Below, in pieces: positions 8,894 to 15,947 of a stretch of 39,228 bases of DNA. Under the pieces are notes generated by a model, which had not been told where the DNA came from, made no database searches, and saw only the letters and a program-made list of their open reading frames with translations. Positions within the stretch are counted from its first letter, which is position 1, and every line of letters begins with the position of its first letter. The translations under genes and the position numbers were made by a program. The DNA comes from Clostridia bacterium DTU084 (GTDB taxonomy: Bacteria; Bacillota; DTU084), in the NCBI GenBank assembly GCA_001512905.1, contig LFTB01000087.1, positions 1 through 39,228 on the forward strand, given 5' to 3'.

Positions 8894-9905
8894 GCCTCTC
8901 TCTCCTTCCCCGAAGCTGACCGCAGGCAGCTGCAACATCCCTGCCCATACTTGCCCGGACAGAAACTGCAATGTTCTGTGCTGAAAGCTGCTGGGCAAAA
9001 GTGCGGAGCTTTTGGATACTGGCTGGCCTGTAAGAGATTCCCTCCACAGGATTGAGCTGGATTAGATTCAGGTGACATGGCCAGCCCCGTAATAGCTGCA
9101 CAAGGGCTGCGAAATCCCCTTTCCCATCGTTTACCCCCTCGATTAAGGCATATTCCAAGGTCACTCTTCTTCCTGTAATGGCTGCATATTCCCTGCAGGC
9201 AGGAATAAGCTCGGTCAGGGGATATTTATCGTTTATCGGCATCAGCCTGCTGCGCAGAGAATCGGTTGCAGCGTGAAGGGACACTGCCAGCACAAGCTGC
9301 AATCTCAATTGGCCAAGGTGCCTGATCTGAGGCACAAGGCCGCAGGTTGAAATGGTGATCTGCCGCATGCCGATGTTCCGGCCCTGTGGATGATTTAGGA
9401 TCCTTATAGAGTGGATCGTGTTTTCGTAATTTGCCAAAGGCTCGCCCATGCCCATGAAAACGAGATTGGTTGCACTTCTTCCGGCTTTTCTCTCTGCCAG
9501 GCGCACCTGTTCTGCGATCTCGCCTGCAGAAAGCTGTCTTGTAAAACCGCTCTGCCCAGTTGCACAAAAGCCGCAGCCCATAGCGCAACCCACCTGGGTT
9601 GAGAGGCAGATGGTGAGGCGCTTGTTTTGCGGCAGAATCACAGTTTCAACCAGGGCACCGTCTGCCCAGCGGATCAAAAGCTTCTCAGAACCGTCTTTGG
9701 AGGTGTGGGCAGCTTCAACAGTGCCAAATTGAAGGTGCGGCGCTATAATTTTTTTGAGCCGCTGGGGCAGGTTTGTCATTTGGGCGACATCATCAGCTCC
9801 CTGTTTGTGCAGCCAGCTGAAAACCTGCTGTGCCCTATATTTTGGCTCGCCCAGCTCAACAAGCCACTTTTCGAGCTCGCCGGGCAGCATGCTTTTCAGA
9901 TCCAG
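8871..9905 (-). CDS. rlmN: Dual-specificity 23S rRNA A2503 / tRNA A37 methyltransferase RlmN
   Basis: Radical SAM CxxxCxxC (GCAMGCGFC), GMGEPLANYENT. The ORF track starts at 9890 (MLPGEL); upstream in-frame codons from CTG at 9905 give (L)DLKSMLPGEL, with AGGAGG 9 nt ahead of the CTG. Confidence 0.93.
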   Translation of the reverse strand: MDLKSMLPGELEKWLVELGEPKYRAQQVFSWLHKQGADDVAQMTNLPQRLKKIIAPHLQFGTVEAAHTSKDGSEKLLIRWADGALVETVILPQNKRLTICLSTQVGCAMGCGFCATGQSGFTRQLSAGEIAEQVRLAERKAGRSATNLVFMGMGEPLANYENTIHSIRILNHPQGRNIGMRQITISTCGLVPQIRHLGQLRLQLVLAVSLHAATDSLRSRLMPINDKYPLTELIPACREYAAITGRRVTLEYALIEGVNDGKGDFAALVQLLRGWPCHLNLIQLNPVEGISYRPASIQKLRTFAQQLSAQNIAVSVRASMGRDVAAACGQLRGRRERHEHHGKA

Positions 9906-9957
9906 TTACAAGCTCCTCCTCAAAACTTTTTATCATTATCTTATGTGAACGGTGCCC

Positions 9958-10992
9958 TTAATAAACCAAGAGCAGAAGCAGGGGCACTGCAACAGCGCCG
10001 AAAGCCAGGGCCAACTTATTCATTTTTTCGTTCTGAGCTCGCTGCATGGCAAGCTGATTCTGCTGGCTTTCGATTTTAGCTTGAAAGATCTTCAGGTCTT
10101 CCTCTAGCCGCTTCAGCTGCAGCTTGGTTTCTTCCTCCTGCTCCTGGATTTTTTTCTCAGTGCTGCGGAGTGTCGAAGAGATAGAAGCTAGATCCAGCTG
10201 CAGCTGGTTAACGTTCTGGTATAATGCCGCTTCTGTTGTTTCCAGCTGTCCGCCTAATTGCTTGCTCCGCTCTTCAACAGCCCGGATGAATCCCTCAAGC
10301 TCCTGGGCCTGCCTGCGCAAAGCATCTGCCCGCTCTTCCAGTTCCGAAAGAAGTTCCCCCTGTCTTTGAAAGGTTGCCTCTGTGATTTTCATTGCTTGAG
10401 AGATTTGCTCTTGTACCAGTTCCAATTGACTCTGGTTGGCAGCCAATTCTTTCTGGAATTCAGCCCTTGAAGCCTCGATTTCCCCTGCCAAATTCTGTGA
10501 ATTCAACTCAAGTTCCTTGAGGCTGGCTTGAAAAGCACCATAGCTTGAATCAATGGCTGCGATATTCTGCTCCAGTTCTTCCAGTTTCTGATAAGTTTCT
10601 GTAATTTCTGCTGCCAATTTCTGGCTTTGGGCGGTTATTGCCACCAATTCATCTTGAGCGATTGCCGAGGCTCCTTCCAGCCGTTCTAAAGACTCCTGGA
10701 ATTGCTTGGCCTGAGAAACCATTTTGGCTACCTCGCCCTGCAGTTGGACAGTAAGGTTTCGCAAAAGTTCCTCTTTTGCTTCTGGAGTGTTTGCTTGGAT
10801 TTCAGCAAGGAGCTTTGCAATTGCGTTTGCGAAAGTCTTGCGGTCTACCGGCTCGTTTTCAGCGAGATCGCCATCAGCCATGGCCGGCAGGTATCCTGCG
10901 TCAATGAGCTTCTCTAGATTAGCATTGGGATTTGCCGAGATGGATACACAAATGCTAAAGCAGAGAATGAAAACCAAGAGATTAGCTCTCAC
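9958..10992 (-). CDS. Secreted SLH-like / long coiled-coil / C-terminal transmembrane protein (Omp-alpha-like architecture)
   Basis: GTG start at 10992 preceded by AAGGGGGAG; signal peptide; SLH-like LEKLIDAGYLPAMADGDLAENEPVDRKTFANAIAKLL; heptad-like E/Q/L/A-rich coil; terminal hydrophobic segment LALAFGAVAVPLLLLLVY. Confidence 0.7.
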   Translation of the reverse strand: MRANLLVFILCFSICVSISANPNANLEKLIDAGYLPAMADGDLAENEPVDRKTFANAIAKLLAEIQANTPEAKEELLRNLTVQLQGEVAKMVSQAKQFQESLERLEGASAIAQDELVAITAQSQKLAAEITETYQKLEELEQNIAAIDSSYGAFQASLKELELNSQNLAGEIEASRAEFQKELAANQSQLELVQEQISQAMKITEATFQRQGELLSELEERADALRRQAQELEGFIRAVEERSKQLGGQLETTEAALYQNVNQLQLDLASISSTLRSTEKKIQEQEEETKLQLKRLEEDLKIFQAKIESQQNQLAMQRAQNEKMNKLALAFGAVAVPLLLLLVY

Positions 10993-12904
10993 TGTTCTCC
11001 CCCTTAACCTCGAGCCCATGGCGGATTTCCGGAAGAGCAGATGGTGCTTCCGGAATAATCCTGATCTCCCCTGCCCCTTCGGCCAAAGCCTCGAAGTTCA
11101 ATATTGCCAGGGTCTCCTTCACTAGATCTCGCAGCTCTGCCTGCGAGCTTATTCGGACCCTTCCTGGTCCTTCTTCCTTCCAGGTGAAGGAGTCAGGCCT
11201 TGCCGCTGTGCCACGCCAGACGCTGACGAGCCTTACAAAGTCTGGGTATGAAATCACAAGGGAATATTCATCCAGCTGTGGAACGTTCTGCGCCCAAATT
11301 TCAACGCTGAAAGTACTGTTTTTTGCAACCTCTGCCTTTCTTTGTGCTGTGAAAAGCCTCGGTTTAAGCCCTGGGTAAGAAAAGGTGCCTGTGTGCTGCT
11401 GGCTGCGACCGTGATACCTTGCTGTGACCTGAAACCTGCCTATACCGCCACCGAAGCCATGAGGTGCAAAATACCAGACGAAATCAAAGCTCTCCTGCGG
11501 GTTTAAGGTGCCGATGTATTTGTAGTTGTCGTAAGGAAGGGCAAGGCTTAATGCTTCGGTTTCCCCGCAGACCAATTCAACAACAGTTGCGCTGTCGCCT
11601 GTGTTTTTCACAGTCACCTTCACTGGAAAAATCCTGATTTCAGAAGTCGGATCCTCTGCCAGGAACCAGCGTTCATTGTGTTTTGTTATGTTGGGGAGAA
11701 CAAAACTCACATCGATCCTGGGAGGACCAATGATGATCACTTTTCTGCTCACGCTCACAGGCTCGCAATTGTCTCCTCCCACAGTTACCTGAAAGCTGCT
11801 GCCGCTTTGGGCGGTTTCCCTGGCAACTACGACCCATTCAACTGTCCGCGCCTGCCCGCCGCCAATCTCTCCCAAATTCCGCTCCTGCTGGCTGGCTTCA
11901 AAGCCAGGCGGAAGCTGAAGTCTCACCCAGCTGTTTGCAACTGGGGTTTGCTCTTTGTTTTCGATATAGGCAACTACTTTGAAGGGTTCTCTGCGGATAA
12001 CCTCTCTGGGCGAAGTTACCCCCAAGCTCAAGCGCCCTCTGCTGATGGTTACACCGCCCAAACCATATTGGGTGCAGTACTGCCTTGTTTCTCCAGGCGC
12101 AAGGCTGCCTTCCCAAAAGAGGGCAAAGGCAGTATCAGGCTCGTCCTCACCTTTCCTGATAAACCCTGCTGTTGGATCAACGCTTACTTTCCAGCTTTTA
12201 TCTGCCAAAGTCCCCCAGTTGGCAATCAATACTTCGCTGGGAGGAGTCAGCGAACCGCCTCTTAAGGTGCCCTGAGCAATAACCCGCGGCTCTTGAAGGT
12301 TGTCGAAGGCCTGCCAGAAGTCCGGAATCAAATTGCCCCTGAGCGCTGTTTCAGTTGTAATCACTCTGTTGCCCAAGCGAATTGGCGCACCGTCTTCTTC
12401 CCCAAGCTTAGTGTCCAAAAGGAGCCGCACGCCAACGCTGTGAGCTGCACTACCTTTATTTTTGAGGAAATATTGAATTTGCAGGGCATCCTCAAGGCCT
12501 GTGGTACTTGTGCGGGCGAAAGATAGAACCTGGGTAACTTCGATGTCGCCAATTTGATAGATGGTATAAATGGCATTTCCTCGCCTCTCGGGGCCTGAGA
12601 TGTGTTCACCCGAAGGCAGATCAAAGCCAGCCCTGGTTTGGGTGGGGCCGCCAAAGACGTAGTCTGTGCCGTCTATACGGATGGTGGTATAAGAGCTCCA
12701 CGGATCTGCGCCGCCGAAGAGGAGCTCTGCATTGTCATCATCAGCCCTGGCAGGATCTCCGCCTGTTGTCTGAAGGGTAAAGCGGCCTGTATCGTAAGGC
12801 CCAGGATTGACGATCACTTTAATGTACTCGTTCTCGAGTACAGCAGCAAAGGAGCTGCTGAACAATAACAAGCAAAAGGTGAGCAGGGGGAAAAACTTTC
12901 TCAT
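10982..12904 (-). CDS. Large secreted protein with N-terminal beta-rich domain, CARDB-like middle and cohesin-like C-terminus
   Basis: Signal peptide MRKFFPLLTFCLLLFSSSFAA; internal repeats of bacterial Ig/CARDB style (NKEQTPVANSWVRLQLPPGF, VKNTGDSATVVELVCGE); C-terminal cohesin-like AEVAKNSTFSVEIWAQNVPQLDEYSLVISYP. Confidence 0.6.
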   Translation of the reverse strand: MRKFFPLLTFCLLLFSSSFAAVLENEYIKVIVNPGPYDTGRFTLQTTGGDPARADDDNAELLFGGADPWSSYTTIRIDGTDYVFGGPTQTRAGFDLPSGEHISGPERRGNAIYTIYQIGDIEVTQVLSFARTSTTGLEDALQIQYFLKNKGSAAHSVGVRLLLDTKLGEEDGAPIRLGNRVITTETALRGNLIPDFWQAFDNLQEPRVIAQGTLRGGSLTPPSEVLIANWGTLADKSWKVSVDPTAGFIRKGEDEPDTAFALFWEGSLAPGETRQYCTQYGLGGVTISRGRLSLGVTSPREVIRREPFKVVAYIENKEQTPVANSWVRLQLPPGFEASQQERNLGEIGGGQARTVEWVVVARETAQSGSSFQVTVGGDNCEPVSVSRKVIIIGPPRIDVSFVLPNITKHNERWFLAEDPTSEIRIFPVKVTVKNTGDSATVVELVCGETEALSLALPYDNYKYIGTLNPQESFDFVWYFAPHGFGGGIGRFQVTARYHGRSQQHTGTFSYPGLKPRLFTAQRKAEVAKNSTFSVEIWAQNVPQLDEYSLVISYPDFVRLVSVWRGTAARPDSFTWKEEGPGRVRISSQAELRDLVKETLAILNFEALAEGAGEIRIIPEAPSALPEIRHGLEVKGENSES

Positions 12905-12941
12905 TCATTTCACCAACTGAATATGGTATTTGTCAGGGCAG

Positions 12942-13823
12942 TTAATTTACAATCTGAAAAGTCATTTGCCCCTGATTGTTCCGAGGATAAAAGTTGAACT
13001 CTATCTTCAACCGATATGGTTTGTTGAGGCCTGCAAATTCTTTCCTTAGCTTCTCAAGTTCTCCCATAAATTCTTTCTCAGCAATACTGACAGCATCTTT
13101 CTCAGCCCTACTTGCAGGATTTGGTTTTGGAAGGGGCTGGACGATTGTATACGAACCATTCGGCCTGAATTCAACCACTGTAGATAAAGTCAGGGGACGA
13201 GGGTGGTTCGTCAAGTTTTTTGAACTGCTGATGATTTTAGGTCCTGGCAGAGACGGGCCGCGGCCACCTCCGCTGCCTGCACTAGTTCCCCCATCGGAAC
13301 TTCCACTTGATCCGCTGTGCCCCGCACCGCGGTCTCCACTTCCTTGAGCAGGAGCTGGAAGCTGCGGTGTTCCGCCTTCCTGCTGGCTGGCAGTAGAAGG
13401 GCTGGACTGGATGGGATCAGTCGGAGCAACTTTGTGCGCCGGCGGAGAAGTGCTCTGCTGCGGTGCCTCAGGCACAACAAGCACCTGCGCTAGCTCTGTT
13501 GTGCTTGTAGGGGTTTCTTCTGTTGGCATAGCCACTTCTTCACTGCTGGGCAGATTTTCCTTTTGGGAGGATGCAGCTGTGGTGGTGCTTGGAGGAGATA
13601 TAGACTGGGTTTGCGGCAGGGAGATGGGAACCGGAGGCTGCTCTGCTGCCAAACCCTCACCACCGAAACCAGCACCTCCCATTTCCACAAGCTCAATAAC
13701 GCGCCTTCCAGGCGCCTCCCCTCCCCCGGGAGAAAGAAGGGGAATCAGCAAGATTAAAAAATGTAGCAAACAGGAGATAAAAAGCCAAAGCGGCGAACCC
13801 CTGTATTTTGCTGAATCCAACAT
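12942..13823 (-). CDS. TonB/TolA-like energy-transducing protein with divergent C-terminus
   Basis: Single N-terminal TM (SPLWLFISCLLHFLILLIPLLSPGG), P/S/T/G-rich low-complexity linker, small C-terminal domain; immediately downstream of ExbB and ExbD homologs. No canonical TonB C-terminal motif seen. Confidence 0.6.
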   Translation of the reverse strand: MLDSAKYRGSPLWLFISCLLHFLILLIPLLSPGGGEAPGRRVIELVEMGGAGFGGEGLAAEQPPVPISLPQTQSISPPSTTTAASSQKENLPSSEEVAMPTEETPTSTTELAQVLVVPEAPQQSTSPPAHKVAPTDPIQSSPSTASQQEGGTPQLPAPAQGSGDRGAGHSGSSGSSDGGTSAGSGGGRGPSLPGPKIISSSKNLTNHPRPLTLSTVVEFRPNGSYTIVQPLPKPNPASRAEKDAVSIAEKEFMGELEKLRKEFAGLNKPYRLKIEFNFYPRNNQGQMTFQIVN

Positions 13824-13835
13824 AAAACTACCCCT

Positions 13836-14246
13836 CTAGTACGAGCTTTCAAGAGGCTGCACTGCCAAAGCAACTTGCGTGCCACCTGCAAGCCTCGCCC
13901 TGTCTAGTACCTTTACCAGGTCATCATATTGAATTGTCCGATCCGCCTGCACAATGAATCTGCTTTGGGGATTTTCCTGCAGCTGCATTTTTATCATGGA
14001 CTCGAGTTCTGCCAGGGCTATTGGCTGGCCCTGCCAGTACAGCTGCCGGTCAGCGTCAACAGAAATGATAAAGTCCTCAACGGCAGTGGCTTCCCCGGTT
14101 TCAGCTTGGGGAAGCTTTACATCCATGCCTTTCTGCTGAGAATGGAAAGTTGTAAAGAGCATGAAGAAAATCAGCATGAAAAACATGATGTCTATGGCAT
14201 TAGTGATCTCTAACCGCGGCTGTTGTCGCGGAACTTGGATATTCAT
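13836..14246 (-). CDS. exbD: ExbD/TolR family biopolymer transport protein
   Basis: RLEITNAIDIMFFMLIFFMLFTTF TM motif, then VKLPQAETGEA...IQADRTIQYDDLVKVLDRARLAGGTQVALAV. Preferred start ATG at 14246 (ORF track GTG at 14255). Confidence 0.93.
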   Translation of the reverse strand: MNIQVPRQQPRLEITNAIDIMFFMLIFFMLFTTFHSQQKGMDVKLPQAETGEATAVEDFIISVDADRQLYWQGQPIALAELESMIKMQLQENPQSRFIVQADRTIQYDDLVKVLDRARLAGGTQVALAVQPLESSY

Positions 14247-14913
14247 GCTCGTCACCTCGCTTTGTCTTGAGGACTCTCAGAAACTCATCTCCCCAGCGGT
14301 TGAGCTCGCTGACGTTTCTCTCCACAAGAGTGTTGAGATAGGTATAGCATAACAGAGCAGGAATGGCTACAATCAAGCCTGCAGCTGTAGTGATTAACGC
14401 TTCTGCAATGCCGACACTGAGCCTGAGAGGATCCGTAGCACCAGCCAAGGCGTTGAGCACGTTGAAACTATTGATAATACCGGTTACAGTCCCCAGTAAT
14501 CCCAGCATGGGAGCGATGGTTATGATCACACTTAAAATGGGGAAGTGCTGCCGCATCCGGTCCACTTCCTGCCTGCCCTGCGATTCCATAGCCTCTTCAA
14601 CAGAATCTAAAACCTCTTGTTCAGAGGGATTGTCCACATCAAAGCGCCAATTGCCGCCAGTTATGGTTAAAAACTCTGCAAAACCGGCTGCAATAACTTT
14701 TTCCACAGGAGTATCTGCTTCATCTATGAGAGAGGAAGCCTCCACCCATCTTCCCTGGCCCATGGCCCAGGCCAATCTTCTCAGGAAGCCAGAAGGATCT
14801 TTTCTGCTTCGCAAAAGGAAAAACAGCCTTTCCAAAACGATCGCCAGGGCGAGCACAGAACAAAATAAAATTGGCCACATTACCGGCCCACCCTTGAGAA
14901 AAGTCTGCCACAC
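14200..14913 (-). CDS. exbB: ExbB/TolQ/MotA family proton channel protein
   Basis: LLGLLGTVTGIINSFNVL and EALITTAAGLIVAIPALLCYTYL conserved segments; GTG start with AGGAGGGG RBS. Confidence 0.95.
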   Translation of the reverse strand: MWQTFLKGGPVMWPILFCSVLALAIVLERLFFLLRSRKDPSGFLRRLAWAMGQGRWVEASSLIDEADTPVEKVIAAGFAEFLTITGGNWRFDVDNPSEQEVLDSVEEAMESQGRQEVDRMRQHFPILSVIITIAPMLGLLGTVTGIINSFNVLNALAGATDPLRLSVGIAEALITTAAGLIVAIPALLCYTYLNTLVERNVSELNRWGDEFLRVLKTKRGDEHEYPSSATTAAVRDH

Positions 14914-15030
14914 AACTGTCCCCTCCTAAACATTACAACTTGCAAGATCTATCTAGTATTTCGTCACTGAGATCCCAAAATCCTCCTGTTTTACAAGCTC
15001 CTGGCAGAAAGAAAAAATATACCCTAAATT

Positions 15031-15072
15031 ATTATAACCAACTGGCAAGAGCTTATTGCAGAATTATTCTGC
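15031..15072 (-). promoter_or_regulatory. Putative promoter of the exbB operon with palindromic operator
   Basis: TATAAT (15031-15036, minus) with no good -35 at 16-18 bp; perfect palindrome GCAGAAT-T-ATTCTGC at 15058-15072. Confidence 0.5.
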
Positions 15073-15094
15073 CAACTCCCCCGAAAAAAAGGCG

Positions 15095-15123
15095 TTGCTT
15101 TTTTCCCAGTCTTCATGTATACT
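15095..15123 (+). promoter_or_regulatory. Sigma-A-type promoter of tRNA-Pro
   Basis: TTGCTT (15095-15100) - 17 bp - TATACT (15118-15123), 11 nt before the tRNA. Confidence 0.7.
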
Positions 15124-15134
15124 ATTTGTGTCAG

Positions 15135-15211
15135 CGGGGCGTAGCGCAGCTTGGTAGCGCGCACGGTTCGGGACCGTGAGGCCCCGGGTTCAAATCCCGG
15201 CGCCCCGACCA
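15135..15211 (+). tRNA. tRNA-Pro (anticodon CGG)
   Basis: 77 nt cloverleaf: acceptor CGGGGCG/CGCCCCG, D stem GCGC/GCGC, anticodon stem CACGG/CCGTG with loop TTCGGGA, T arm CCGGG TTCAAAT CCCGG, encoded CCA. Confidence 0.97.
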
Positions 15212-15217
15212 TTCAGC

Positions 15218-15254
15218 AAAAAACCTCTTCCTGTGGGAAGAGGCTTTACTTTTT
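15218..15254 (+). terminator. Intrinsic terminator after tRNA-Pro
   Basis: CCTCTTCC (15224-15231) - TGTG - GGAAGAGG (15236-15243) followed by CTTTACTTTTT. Confidence 0.75.
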
Positions 15255-15269
15255 AAGGGCGGTGACGAG

Positions 15270-15947
15270 GTGCGCACCTATTTGGAATTGCTTTATGAGT
15301 TTTTAAACGCCATCGGCGTGATTTCCTTTGCAATCTCCGGAGCCATCACTGCGCTGAAAAAGAAGATGGATCTCATCGGCATTTTCCTTTTGGCCTTCTT
15401 AACTTCTTTCGGCGGCGGACTGCTCCGGGACCTGATTATCGGCCGCATTCCTCCCTCATTTTTGGAGAACACCCTCTACTTATTCATAGTCGTCATCGTA
15501 ACCACTTTCGCCACTATTTTCGTCAGCCATATTCTGAAGCACATGTACATCCTTACCATCTTCGATACCATGGGCCTCGGCATTTTCACCGCCATAGGCA
15601 CCTTTGAGGGTTTTCTGGCAGACTTCAATTTTGCTGGCTGCATTCTCACCGGCTTTCTCACTGCCACTGCCGGCGGCATGCTCAGAGACATTTTTGCAGC
15701 AGAAATCCCCGCCGTCCTCAGGCGGGGAATTGGTCTGTATGCCACAGCTGCCATTTGCGGAGCAGTTGTCCTTACTTTCCTGTTGAAAGCCGGGATGCCT
15801 GCAGATTGGGCAATGCTCCTGTGCGTGATTATTGTCGCTGCTGTGAGATTCATTTCCATCCTCAAAAACTTGGAGCTGCCGGAAGTCCCCTATCCTGCTC
15901 CACCCTCAGCTGACCCTTTTCAGAAGCGCAAAGAAAAATCCGTCTAA
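15270..15947 (+). CDS. TRIC / UPF0126 family membrane protein
   Basis: Two repeats of the family: FLNAIGVISFAISGAITALKKKMDLIGIFLLAFLTSFGGGLLRD and IFDTMGLGIFTAIGT...GFLTATAGGMLRDIFAAEIPAVL; GTG start. Confidence 0.9.
   Translation: MRTYLELLYEFLNAIGVISFAISGAITALKKKMDLIGIFLLAFLTSFGGGLLRDLIIGRIPPSFLENTLYLFIVVIVTTFATIFVSHILKHMYILTIFDTMGLGIFTAIGTFEGFLADFNFAGCILTGFLTATAGGMLRDIFAAEIPAVLRRGIGLYATAAICGAVVLTFLLKAGMPADWAMLLCVIIVAAVRFISILKNLELPEVPYPAPPSADPFQKRKEKSV

Noticed and set aside
13211-13839. Gly/Ser/Thr-rich ORFs on both strands over the TonB-like linker
   Set aside because: Compositional artefacts of the low-complexity linker; the N-terminal TM and the position after exbD support the 12942-13823 frame.
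14913-15024. Possible leader mini-ORF (GTG ACG AAA TAC TAG) in the exbB 5' leader with an upstream AGGAGG
   Set aside because: SD-to-start spacing about 14-15 nt is too long and the peptide is only four codons; not supportable.
15024-15212. 62-aa ORF MVGAPGFEPGASRSRTVRATKLRYAPL... on the minus strand
   Set aside because: It is the antisense translation of the tRNA-Pro gene, a familiar spurious ORF type seen opposite tRNAs.
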